Assembly: GCF_905220415.1 (NCBI RefSeq)
Contig: NC_059550.1
Location: forward strand, 5,396,501-5,460,500
Direction: 5' to 3'
DNA from: Colias croceus
Taxonomy: Eukaryota; Arthropoda; Insecta; Lepidoptera; Pieridae
DNA: 64,000 nucleotides
Positions within the stretch are counted from its first letter, which is position 1. Each line of letters opens with the position of its first letter. The notes below the pieces were generated by a model that was not told the DNA's origin, did no database searches, and saw only the letters and a program-made list of their open reading frames with translations. Position numbers and translations under genes: made by a program. This document shows positions 46,630 through 59,200 of the stretch, piece after piece.

Positions 46630-49600
46630 CTTTATGACTAATCAATTCTTTAACTTACAGCCAGTGCACCAATAATTATGCTTCTGGAACTTTTGATGTA
46701 AGGGTACATGGGTACGACGACTGCGAATAAAAATTTTGACTAAGAGCTTTACGCAATGTTGTTGCGTTTTGCGAATAATGCTCTAATATATCTAATAAAT
46801 TAATCTTTACATTTTATTTTATTCTTTGTTCCTAAAAATATAAATTTTAGATATTCTTAAAAATGGCACACGGATTCTAGTTAGGCAATTCAGAAGAGCT
46901 TATATTAATATTAATGCAGATTAATTTATTTTGATCGTTTAAGCCCTGAGTTTCATAATATAAAAAAATGGCTTGCTTTATTTACATTCGGTTCAAATAC
47001 AATGAAAGTATCTGTAAATATTTAAGATGTTATACAACAAATGCTAGCATGGATCATCTTGTACGCAAATTCGTTTTGACCTTTCAGCTTAAGGTGTTTC
47101 GGAGTTGTAATGGAAAAGGTTATGACATTATTCTTTGGCAACATGTGGTACACGATGTATTGTGTGATTTCTCTTGACTCCTATTATTGAACAAACGTTT
47201 AAGAATTATCTTTTGTACTTCACGTTAGGCAAATTGTGTCTGGGAAGTGACACGTGCCGCAACTTATAATAATAACACCTTATTTCTAATGATAAATTAA
47301 TTTCGTCATCCAACAGTGGAAAAATGCGATAAAGCTTTAGTTTAGTTATGAGGCAAGGAGACTGAAGAAATATGCATGAAGTATGAACATAACCACATAT
47401 TATAATCGTAGTGATGACCGTTGATGACCTCCTTAATTCATGCATGACCCCAATCTGAGATAAACATTAATCCTCAAATCCCATGAGTGTAGTTGAATAA
47501 TCAAGATCTTTATTATCAATACACTTTATTAAGTTATAATTATTAACAAATAAATATCAAAATTATAGGTATTCATCACACTTTATTTACAACTTTAATC
47601 AAAATACACTAGAATGAACACATTAAAACACTATAATCCCGTCTATAAAATTGATCATTAATATTAGTTACCATTTGATATAACTTCGAATAATCATACG
47701 TATTTTATATAATAGTAGCATATTGAAAAGGAAATTTAATGCAAGGTATATAATTTCATTATTAGGTCCACTTATGCGAAAATAGAAACCTTGTACACTG
47801 TTCCAGGTATGTACTGTAACAAAATGCTGAATAACGTAAAAGCCTTATTACCTGTAATTGCATACGTTACTTTGTAAGATGATATAACAACTTCTTTGTT
47901 GGCACTTAGTAAGCGTGAACAACAAATGATATTCGATGTTTGTGTTGAGTGTTAAATAACGTTACAAAAATATCATTTTAGAAATTTATGTCGCTCGTTT
48001 TAAACTACATTTATTTAGTCTTCTTTTCTCGACGAAACGAGTCTGTTACAGAACATTTTTAATAATAATTAAAACTTAGTTTATCCCGTTGAATCATATT
48101 AATTTCAAGAAGTTATTAAATATAGTTCCTCTATTTAAAATTACGCGGTGTGCACTCAAAGCTATGTTCTTAGAATTGGATGGGAAAAATGACATTAATA
48201 GTTCCACGCTAACAATAATATAAGTATCGAAATTATTTTTTTTATTAACATACAACATTTGTGCCAATAATACAGCAGCAATAATGCAAAACATGATAAT
48301 TTATACATATGTTAATTGCAATCGGAGGTCAGTAGTTAACCAGGTCAGTTTTAAATTCATCAAATACGCATACATTTGCTATTAGCTCAAAGGTAAACGC
48401 GAATGTCATCGAAAAGATCAAAATATTATGTAAAACGTGACGTTGACGCAACGTGTTTTGGTGGGTAAGTGTGCCGGGTATTACCACAGTATTACGGCCA
48501 GCCGATGGCACACTGCAGTGACATAACTAAGCTTCCGCCGTTCGCTAGTGAAAGGCTGAGGAAACATAAAGTTACCTGCGAAGCGGTAACAGCTCGACCA
48601 CGATTATATCTCGCTGACATATTTGTTCGAGATTCAAATGGGAATTAATGATTCGTGGCTTGTGAAGAACATACCAGTTTGGGATCTAGTTTACAAACCT
48701 TAAAGTTCCTCGAATCCTTATCCATATTTCGTTTTTATAATAATCCCATATTGAGCTTTAGTAGGACATGTCGGAACTTTGGTAAAATTGTACTAGGAAG
48801 TTAATTTTATTTTATGTAACTAAATAAATATAAGAGATTGGATGATGATACGCTGATGTCCTAGAAAAGATTACAAATGACGAAAAATTTATTTATGCAA
48901 TAATAAATATTTGTATCACTTTAAAGCAATAAAAATGTAGTTTACAAAAACTCTACAATTTGACTTTAATATCATTATACTGTAATATAACATAATATAG
49001 TGACATAACATGAATTTATTCACTTTATCAAGTACTGGTACCTAAATAATATACAAATTACATAAATTACATTATAAAATACAATAACTAAATGTTCATC
49101 ATGATTCGATTATATAGCGAACAATACTTCATTTTTATGTAACAGACTTATTATAGTTTTGGGGTTTATAACACGTTTGCATACTTGTATAACAGCTTTA
49201 CCTCAGAGATGTCATTATCAATGTCGGACCTACTTTTTGTCTTAAACACATAAATACTCGTACATTACATAACGTGGAAGTGGGTTATGACGGCGCCAAT
49301 TGGTTTTATTTTTTATGTTTTATTTGATATATTGCACGCAACAGTTCGGAGTTGTTATTGTTATATAATGAGAAAAATAAGTTTATGGTTGTTGGTTTAT
49401 CATTGCGACCATTAATGAATTTAATATCTATTATAACGATACAGTGCTAGAGCAGTTACAGTTTTTGGTGTATTTTTGTTAATCCGTCATTATCTCGAAT
49501 CATTTTGATATTTGTAAGTAGAGCCTCCGTTTAAATTTATAAGCAGTACCTAGAGGATCTAATTATGACATGAAACTTGATGAAACCCTTTAATACTTCT

Positions 49601-49787
49601 AGATATTATACTTACTAGAGTACCTTCATATTCTAACAAATTAAACAACGTATATATATATATAATATGTATGTTATCGTAAAGAGAATCATGATGCATG
49701 TTAAGTATGTTTACCATGTGCCTCTACCTAATTGGTTATGTTGATACCACGAAGTATATACATTTATAGTCCGTAATATTATTAGCA
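46630..49787. other. AT-rich non-coding stretch
   Basis: Frames at 46968-47177, 47206-47445, 48094-48294 and 48329-48511 have no motif. A GC-richer patch at 48470-48620 has no open frame of interest. No repeats matched. Confidence 0.5.
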
Positions 49788-50110
49788 ACTAGCTTCCGCC
49801 CGCGACTCCGTCCGCGCGGATGTCGGTCTTCGCGTGGATGGTTTATTTCTCCATTTTGAGTAACTCTGACAATGACATCTTATAAATATCTATTGGACCC
49901 AAATACGGCTAGGTCTATAAATAATACGCAACGTGTGTTCGCGGTTCTACAGAACAACGTCTATGGATAAAACTGAAAAATTAAGATTAATTTTTTCTAC
50001 GTATTTTTTCAGGATAAAAAGTGTCCTATTTTACGCCCAGGATAATAAGGTATAATTTTACCAAGTTTCATCGAAATCGAACCGGTAGTTTTCACGTGAT
50101 GCCTTCACAT

Positions 50111-50143
<33 letters not shown>

Positions 50144-50263
50144 AATTTTTTTAATCACATATTTGGGTTTGGTATCGATCCAGTAACACCCCCTGGTATT
50201 TATTTTTTCAATATTTTCAATGTACAGAATTGACCCTTCTACAGATTTATTATATGTATAGAT
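49788..50263 (-). mobile_element. Helitron-like repeat, copy 1 of 3 (full length)
   Basis: Read on the minus strand the element starts TCTATACATATAATAAATC directly after an A. It ends with a hairpin (CCGCG and CGCGG arms), then GCGGAAG and CTAG directly before a T. The insertion between A and T without target duplication, the 5' TC and the 3' hairpin plus CTAG are Helitron hallmarks. It contains a (CAGA)n microsatellite (about 50112-50142). About 476 bp, no coding capacity. By eye it is very similar to copies 2 and 3 over its length. Confidence 0.7.
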
Positions 50264-52860
50264 GATTATATACCCTAACGATTTAGCTATGTAGTTAGTT
50301 TTATATCCCAGTAATTCAATCCGAAACTATTTCGAAAATCGTAGCACGTGCTTAGAACCTCTTGTCCACGAATAAACGTTAATCGATAATGGATTTTAAT
50401 GGCTCTGTATTGTGGCACTGAAATATCAGTTTACAAGCCAGTTCCGAAGATATTGAGTTAATTAAAACGCAATAAATAAGGCATTGTGTTACAATACTAA
50501 ACGGACCGGCCGAATTGCATTAGTAATGTTAGTGTCATTCGACGTTTTGCTGTTTATGTCGCAACGTTCATAGACATTTACTTGTAAAACTAGATGCCTA
50601 GCCAGCGGAGCGTGGCTTATCCGTGCTATAACACGTAAAAAGTTGAATTATTTCCTGGTCATTCTCTATGTTACTAAGGCAGAACTTATAAAAAATACAA
50701 TGTGATATTATTCCTATTAAAGTGCGAGGACATGGATATACCTTACTTAGTTTTTTCAGTAGCAGAAACCGTTCAAGTGCATTTGTTTCCACGTTCCTGG
50801 ACAGTAACATTTCCTTATAATAACATGTTATAATATGTTATAACATATAATAATATGTTATATGTCAGATATCACAAAATTCCTATACATTACCTTGCAA
50901 TGAAACATTATGTTAGTATCTGTGCATTAAAAAAATTATCATGAGTGATGTCCAGAAATAAATTAAACAGAAGAAGTAGATTCAAACATCCCACGAGTCA
51001 CGACATACGAAATAATATGTAAAACCGCATAACGTAGTCAGCGTGTAACACCAAAATTGGTCTTTCTAATGTTGATTTGAGTAGTAACTAATGAGTTATA
51101 TTTGTAAGCGGCTCGTTATATCGCAATCTTGTACTTCCGTATTCGTAACAAAAAAAACTGAGACAAGTTTCGTCATAATTCTCGTTTTAAAGTACCTCTT
51201 TTGCAAATACGAAACTTGTATGGTTATAGTTCACGGCACACATAAGTTTTTTGCGGCCGATTTTTTATTTATGATATAAATAATAAAACTCGCTTAGTTA
51301 GTTAATTTAAATTCTGTTACAATAATCACGTGACGTCCGAATTTTATTGAAGAAGAGGTAACTTTTAATTAATGTACATTTAAACCAAAAATATTTTGTA
51401 TATATTTGTTTTATGACCTATTTCTTTATCAAATTAAGTAATGTATAAACATCCGGGTATGCTATTAATTATCCACACTTCAAAAACAATGCTTCAGAAC
51501 TTCTTAATATAGAAGTATTTTAAGTATAATGGTAACGTCTCACATAATGTAGCAAAAAATAAATAAAACATAGAGAAATATTGCTGTTTAGTTTAGCTCT
51601 ACATCATACGGGAATCAAGGCCAAACGATCTATGGTAACGTAGAGTATGGCGCCTACAATCTGCAGAGTGGGGTCAATTGAAAGCTAATTGTGGAAGTCG
51701 GCTGGACGCTGCGAATCATGCTCTACGAGTCGTTGGCCTACTAATGTATTTTTAGTAACTTTCCCATTAATAAATTGACGTCCTCCGTACACGCTTTATT
51801 ATACTACGACAAAGAAATTGTAAGCGGCTTTGTAATAATTGTCATTTATAATCGCGTTAATTATAAAGTTATCGTGCCCCAAATCGAAAGAGACATAAAC
51901 ACTCAGCTATATAGCTGCGATAACAATCATTATAATATGTCTTTAATTCAACTTATAACGTAGATTTTTGCTTAAGATCTTACATTGAAGTTTCAATGGG
52001 GTTTTCTAATGGCTTTTACGCAATAATTGTGTTGTAAACCACATAACACAACATATTTATCACGAAGTTATAATTGTAGACATTATCAAGTAGGTACATT
52101 TTATTCTTAATTGATTAGTTCTTTATACAATTATGTGGGTATGTATAATTCGGTATTATTATTGAACTGGTTATTATTTAGTTGTAATGACGTGCGGGAC
52201 AGTGTTCAAATAGAACCATTCACGATTAAGTGGCTAGAAAATGACACAATGAACGATAACAGCAATTTAATAATCAGTCGTTGATTAGATAATATTTAGG
52301 AGCGCTCTTGAAAGTAATTCGCTTCAATTTAAAGATATAACGACTTTCTGATATATTTGTTATCACAAGGGTGTCGAAACTACTTTATATTTATTTCATC
52401 AAACGTTTATTCAATCATAAATCGAAACCTTTAGATAAATTTGAACTAACGTGGTTTAATAAAAGATGTTATTGTCATTAGTTATAGTTTAATAGACTAT
52501 TCGTTTTTTTCTTTTTTTGTACTTACCTCCTTGTTAAGATTTAATTATGTACACAATTGTTACTATGCGAATGGTATTTTTTTTAATTTTGTATGAAGTA
52601 TTAAAAATAATTCCAGTAGGTATGATACGGTCATTACTTATCTAATAAATAAGCATAAATTTTTAATGATATTGAAGACTGAAAAAATAGCACATATAAT
52701 TAAAAAAACGTAAAAAAAAAACATAAAAAACTTTAATTTCAATATATTCTGTGGAACAAATAAAATTTTTACGAATAACAATTTTTTTCTTATTTTCGTT
52801 ATTGAATCTACATATTATATTTATAGATAACTGACCTTGGAATACTCTGTTAGTATATAA
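50264..52860. other. AT-rich non-coding stretch
   Basis: No gene recognised. Around 50820-50870 ACATGTTATAATATGTTATA-like units repeat in both orientations. A consensus donor on the minus strand near 52527 (GGAG then GTAAGTAC) follows sequence closed in all frames. Small frames at 50598-50810, 51091-51279 and 51775-51963 have no motif. Confidence 0.5.
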
Positions 52861-53343
52861 CGCGACTCCGTCCGCGCGGATGTCGGTCTTCGCGTGGATG
52901 GTTTATTTCTCCATTTTGAGTAACTCTGACAATGACATCTTATAAATATCTATTGGACCCAAATACGGCTAGGCCTATAATAATACGCAACGTGTGTTCG
53001 CGTTTCTACAGAACAACTTCTATGGATAAAACTGAAAAATTAAGATTATTATTTTTTTCTACGTATTTTTCCAGAATAAAAAGTATCCTATTTTACGCCC
53101 AGGATAATAAGGTATAATCATACCAAGTTTCATCGAAATCGAACCGGTAGTTTTCACGTGATGTCTTCACATACAGACAGACAGACAGACAGACAGACGG
53201 ACAGACAGACAGACAGACAAAAATTTTTTTAATCACATATTTGGGTTTGGTATCGATCCAGTAACACCCCCTGCTATTTATTTTTTCAATATTTTCAATG
53301 TACAGAATTGACCCTTCTACAGATTTATTATATATGTATAGAT
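52861..53343 (-). mobile_element. Helitron-like repeat, copy 2 of 3 (lacks its CTAG end)
   Basis: Same family as 49788-50263, with the same 5' TCTATACATAT after an A on the minus strand. The other end stops at GGACGGAGTCGCG; the last dozen or so bases including CTAG are missing. The (CAGA)n run (about 53172-53219) is longer and carries one interruption. Confidence 0.7.
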
Positions 53344-55581
53344 TATAGTTTCTTAAGACCATGTAAACATTGCAAATATGAAATATTAATAGGTAGAGCT
53401 AATGCTCTACAACGAATTTCTACTCCCAACTTCTAATTACGATAAAATCAACATAATGAAGACCTCAGTCGTAAATGAAACATGAAATATCAATAAGTTA
53501 TGGTATATTTATGTAGTGGCCATGCCTCACTATCGGGTGCGCAGCGTGGGGTCGGGCTGATAACGCTATCAGGGACCTCGGAGCGTTCAATACAATTATT
53601 ATTTGCAGGACAAAGCTTTTGAGTTGTGTTCCATTTTGTATAACGCGTTTGAGACAAAAATGAAGGATATTTTGAATTCTTGGGGCAGTATTTAAAATGT
53701 ATATTTTAGTAAGTTTCGTTTGTATGTATGTTTTAGGAGGAAAGAAGTACTGTACGATCATGAAATTTTTTTGACAGACAGAAAATTACACTATTCATGA
53801 GTAACATAAACTATTTTATTATTTAGTTCATGCGAGTGAAAACGGGGCTAGTTGGCTAGTTACCTAGAAGATTCACTTCTGACACGTGTGTTCGGCACAC
53901 ACGCTCTTTTTTTTGTAAAAATGATTTGTACAATTTTGATTTTTGAATAAGAATAATAAAATTATTACATTTTTGAATGATCAGTGTTTGTAAGTATAAA
54001 ATATTAATTAGATCAATCGCAATCAATGCAATAATTTAAATATTTATAATATAAAATAATCTACTGCATTTTAAATATTGATAACATAAAACTCTTTAAG
54101 AGTACAGGTCATACTGATAAGGTTTTATCAACAAATATCCATCCGGGTAAGTGCGGAAATATTAATATTCGCTTCGCCAACCCACTTTTAGCCGATAATA
54201 ATTAATAAATAGTGCCAAAAATAAGCAGGCTTTAAGTATTTTTTAAGCCACTACTTCAGTGAAACCGAAATGTAAGACTTGATTATAATATATCAAGTGT
54301 CGCATTTACTTCACAGTAGGATAATGTAGACGAATAATTATGTCATAACCCTTCAGTAGATCTGGGTATAATATAGGATATTTTGGCATAATCATTATCA
54401 TTGTTTCGTAGTCATATATAATTTTATACCGAACTTTAGGCTACAAAAATATATATCTGTTCCAAAACTTCAGAATTTAAGCAAAACTAATTAAGTAGTT
54501 AAATGACTATTTTACTTGATAATTATTTTTATAATAAGCAATAAAAATATTTAAGTGTAATTTTAATTGTTGAATATACCAAAAAAATAGTTTAGTGAGA
54601 TCTTTATATCGCAATAATATGATCACACACAATATAAAAATTTTAGCATGTTATAAAATTTAATAACATTATCCTTAGCTGTTTTTCGTGAATTAGCGAA
54701 CGTTAACAAAGGCATCGCAATGCCAAATTCGTTCAACTGTCTCTATTATGCAATAGCGTTGGCCGAATTTCGTCGGGCAAAAAACCCGTTCGCTCGATCT
54801 TATTGTTTCCACAGACAATTTATGTGATGGCTTGTAACTTTTGAATAGCTCTACTTCGCGTTCAGCCGAAGAACATAACTCGCTCGAGACGTTTTATTTT
54901 GCTCCCAACTCTGCGGGTTAGTTTTTTTGGAGACCCTTTTGTTCTTAAATTATGTAACTCCACATTTTTGCTGCGTTGACAAAAAATAAAGTCCCGAGAT
55001 GACGGATCGTTTGTTTTGTTAGCGACTTTGTTTATTATATATTCGTGCCTGGGGGACGGGTGTGTAAAAACGGTTTGGGTGTAAATGAAAATTGTGTAAA
55101 GTAAAAATAGGATTAAGTTCGGGACAAAATCAGCGATGGCTGAGAGATGTGGGTTGTTTAATATCTTTTGGCGAAACCAGTCTTGCAGCAAGAATGGAAG
55201 TTTCACTGCTCGTTTATAGACCAGCATCCCTCGATCGTAAACCATTTTACCGCCCTATGCGGTTGATATAATATAACATGACGTGTTGTCGAATGGATTT
55301 TTAAGAAATGTCGATGCAATATTAAATGCATAAGTGCATCTGCAGTGAGGAAAATATTATTTTTGATCCGTTTTTTCCCTATTTAAGAATTTTATTTACA
55401 TAATATTAAATTGAAATAATTTGTTCGTAAATAACATTCAACTAAATTTATTAAGATAAATTCGCATTCTATGTGTCCTTATTGAATAAAGAGATAAAGA
55501 ATCGGAATTATGTTTTTATCGTTTTGTCAATATTATTCACGTTAAATATTTCCGTACATTATTAACAAAGGAGCAGTACAC
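53344..55581. other. Non-coding stretch with a 127-codon minus frame
   Basis: Mostly AT-rich with GC-richer patches near 53510-53590 and 54740-55260. The frame at 54862-55245 is described separately. No repeat ends matched. Confidence 0.5.
54862..55245 (-). other. 127-codon open frame of unknown status
   Basis: The frame opens with ATG and has a hydrophobic segment (FVPNLILFLLYTIFIYTQTVF, about residues 40-60) followed by a basic C-terminus rich in Arg and Lys. It lies in a block of nearly balanced base composition, unlike its flanks. A single-pass membrane protein would be possible on these features, but no family is recognised. There is no promoter or poly(A) context, and a conserved non-coding element is an equally likely explanation. 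Confidence 0.15.
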
Positions 55582-55618
55582 AATGTAAGTAAAATGTAAG
55601 TTCCGACCTTACACAATT
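55582..55618 (+). repeat. 37-bp direct repeat, copy A
   Basis: AATGTAAGTAAAATGTAAG followed by TTCCGACCTTACACAATT. It recurs at 56257-56294 in the same orientation with a few mismatches. Each unit has TGTAAG near the start and CTTACA near the end, an inverted pair. Confidence 0.7.
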
Positions 55619-56256
55619 CATACACACACACACACACACATCTTGTTGTAGTAATTTACGAGAATTAATTTATTGCGTTTATTGGTTTCTTATCTATCGT
55701 ACATGTTGAATGATCAAATATAACTGTAAACTATGTTACTTGTAGGCTTATGATCTATTTGGCACTAATATTTATGTTATAGTATTTAGCACTATATAGT
55801 GAATATTTTGCAGCGAACTCTTTCTTCGCTCTTATTGCTCAGTCTTGATTACCTTTAATGGAAAATGTATAATTCATTTTAATTTTAAATTATTTTACGA
55901 GAGATGTAAAATGAAAATGACAATTACATGATAATTTCAGCTTTTACAACTTTGACCACTTTTAATTTGCTCTCCTTCTTGTTGGTCTCCTTTTTCGCTA
56001 ACTTATTTAGATTTGAATATTTCGCTATTTACATTTACTAGTACTGACACCAATTGCTTTGCAGAATCATACCGTTTTAATTTTTAACATGCTAAAAAGC
56101 ATATTTATTTTAATTAATTGCGCAATTTTCTTCAGCAGCCCCACGCAATGGCGGATATATTTTACTACTCATGAAACAAGTCAGATAAATACCTACCATA
56201 CGCATTCCGCATGTAAACATGTTTTTCTAATTTTTATTTACGACATTGTTTGAAAC
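55619..56256. other. Segment between the two direct repeats
   Basis: 638 bases holding an (AC)n run at 55622-55640 and a 64-codon frame (56059-56253) without motif. It may be the body of an unrecognised element bounded by the direct repeats. Confidence 0.35.
55622..55640. repeat. (AC)n microsatellite
   Basis: Nine to ten uninterrupted AC units. Confidence 0.85.
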
Positions 56257-56294
56257 ATTGTAAGTAAAATGTAACTTGCGACCTTACACAACTT
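56257..56294 (+). repeat. 37-bp direct repeat, copy B
   Basis: Same unit as 55582-55618; similarity stops abruptly on both sides. Confidence 0.7.
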
Positions 56295-59200
56295 AAGTAA
56301 TCACATCAGAATGGAGTCTTGTAGAAAAAATAAGTATTTTTTACCATTTCCTGCTGGGAAACGAGGTTACAGTGATTGTATAGCACAATTCTAAAAGTCG
56401 TTCATTATTTTTTAAATCAAATTATCTATTCTATTATGAATACCATACATATTCAGCTTTCTAGAACTTAAATTTAAAATATTAGCATTGCAATATTGCA
56501 AAAGTCAAATGGACATCGCCGCGGGAAGCAGCTAGGTTAGCTGTATTCATAACAATGTGCGTGAGCCAACCGGTTCCAAGTTAACTTAGTTCATAATTCA
56601 GTTTAAACGTGCTGTTTATAATAATTTGACGTTTGCCTTTCTCTATTTCAACTATTTGCGCATACTTGAGTACCTTGAAAATTCAGATTGACAAGAGCCC
56701 TTACTGTGTTCCGTGGAATTTCATTTTGAGTAGTTCTTGTATGGTTTAATTATCTATTAATTTCTTTATTTTTGGATCACACTCATTTCACTGAGTGAGT
56801 TATATTAATGGAATTGAATTCATAACAATCAAAAAATGACAAATTGATGCGTTAGCTGAGTAAACAACATTTTGATTTTTGATTTCAACAATCTGAATAA
56901 TTTCTTAAATCAGAACTTTATGTACTTAATTGAACTTTACATACGTACACAAATCAAAGAACGGGTATTATCAAAGAGTCATTGCCTGATGCCTCTTATA
57001 AAGTATCCTAATGAATCTGTAATATTTCAGCTACGTAATTTACCAGCACGTTTCTGATTTAACAACAAAGCGTGATCTAAGAACATTTTAGCGTATTAGT
57101 GTAACAAAGAAATGTTACATGTACCACGCTTTTCGCTTGCTCAGTTCATTAGTCATTATGTTAAGACAACAATTAACTATGACGTTTAACGCAAAACTTC
57201 CTGGTAAGTCCACTGCAGTTAACTGTATATAAATAGTTGCGTCATACGAACTTTGGTCGGTTTTCTGCGGGGTAACAAATGGCATGTGTGTTCGCTGGCG
57301 ACACGACGTCGGTTGTACCGTGTACGTACGGTGTACCACATTATGTATATTGTAAAATGTATAGAGATAGACTATAGAGTACAGACCGGTTCCTTACTTC
57401 CTCGTATATCTACGATATTGCTCTTATTGGAACGATTAGTGAGCCGGTTAGGCGCCGCCTGTATCGTCAACAAAGGGCATTATAAAACTTAACTAAGGCT
57501 CTTTAATACAAAATCAATAGATATGGATGTAGGGATATATATAGAGAAAAGAAATAACGAAAAATACAAACGCTGAGATGACACAGCAAGCGCAGTAAGA
57601 GATGTTTTGGCCTAAGACCAAAATCATATTATGTTATTGATGACTGGAAAATATCACCACTAATTAATAAGGCTGTCAATTAAACTTTAATCCATTATTA
57701 TATCCATTCTTTCTATCATAGATAGATCTAACTTTCTTATATATAACTACAGTATAATCCGAATATAAATAATATATAAGAGCAAAGTTGTTACCTGTGT
57801 AATTAATGCTACTTTCAAGAGGGTGGTACATCTCAAACAAACGACGTTAAAATAGTAGCACATTTACATATTACAGAAGGTGTATTATCACGTTCCTATG
57901 ACTGACATGTAGAGGTCTTAACCTTTCGTCTTCCTATAGAGCAGCCTCACCCATAACACCAATTTTACTTGAAGCTGACACTACATCCGCATTATTAAAA
58001 TATTATTTATCAAAGCATAAGTACTTAAAATATATAGGTACCTTCTTATATGAATTTGGTTTTTTTCAAACTTGTCTATATCTACTGTTCGACTTATTGT
58101 TAAGGTTTTGAAGAGCCATTATTAGGTGCCAATATAGACGAACTATACAAAAGATGGAAATACATCCCTTACACAGTCAGTGACTAAATAAAATCATATA
58201 TTTACTTTCACTTACTCTTCTTTAAACGTAAACATTGTGATAAATCTACGATGTCCATGACATTTAAAGCTTTTAAGAATAATGAAAATTGTTGATTCGA
58301 TGGACAACATAATGAGATGGAATTATCATTAAATAACTCTTGCGCTTGATCCAATTTATGTCTGAGCTAAGCAATTACGGCAGAGATTTATTAAAAAATT
58401 CAAGCAATTTATTAAGCATATTCAAAATTGTATGAGGTACTTAAATGGGTAAAAAACATCTGTGCTCACGATGCTGATTTTGTTAAAACACCAACATTAT
58501 GAATTGTTGAAATTAGATCGTAATGTTTGAGAGGTCCAATTGTCCAAAGCTCCAATATTTCAGAGTCTACTTTACCAGTGACATTATAAATTTAACATTG
58601 ATTCTAAAGTTAGGATTTTCTTACTGTTTAAATCTTATCGATATCCATATATTTTCATGTACCCTTACTGGTTAGTTAATAATTATTATTATTGAAATTA
58701 ATTATAATAACTTTACACTCATACTTGACACTGTGATTGTGGCACAAATGAAAACACACTTTACCACAAAACATCCGCGAATCAATGTTTACACAGAGCT
58801 TGTTCCCTTTGTTTTCCTACTACTATTATTAATACAGTAATTATATTAATACTATTAATTTATATACAACGTGTTATTTATTTGAAATTAAAGTTTTAAA
58901 AAGTTATTTTTTATTCATATACTTGATGAATAGACTTGCTGATGAACAATTAGGAACTATAGTTTTATCAGAATTGTGTCCATCGGGGTAAACATGCAAA
59001 TTGGCTATTAAAATATGAAGCTGTATACAATATATGTACATATATTGGGTTATCGAATAAACTTTCTTTCAAATATATCATAGGGTAAATGCAATTACTT
59101 CCCAACAATACCTTTTAAGGTAAAATATATGAACGGTTACAAAGCTCGTTGAACTTACTATCGGATTGTCGCGATCTCTTGTTTTTACTCATGCATTATC

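Noticed and set aside
50112..50142. Regular CAGACAGA units resembling a short repeat array
   Set aside because: It is a simple-sequence run inside a Helitron-like repeat and is found again in its other copies; there are no spacers, so it is not a CRISPR array.
53093..53362. 89-codon minus-strand frame with a Cys/Val/Ser repeat
   Set aside because: The CLSVCPSV-type repeat is the translation of the (CAGA)n microsatellite in Helitron-like copy 2.
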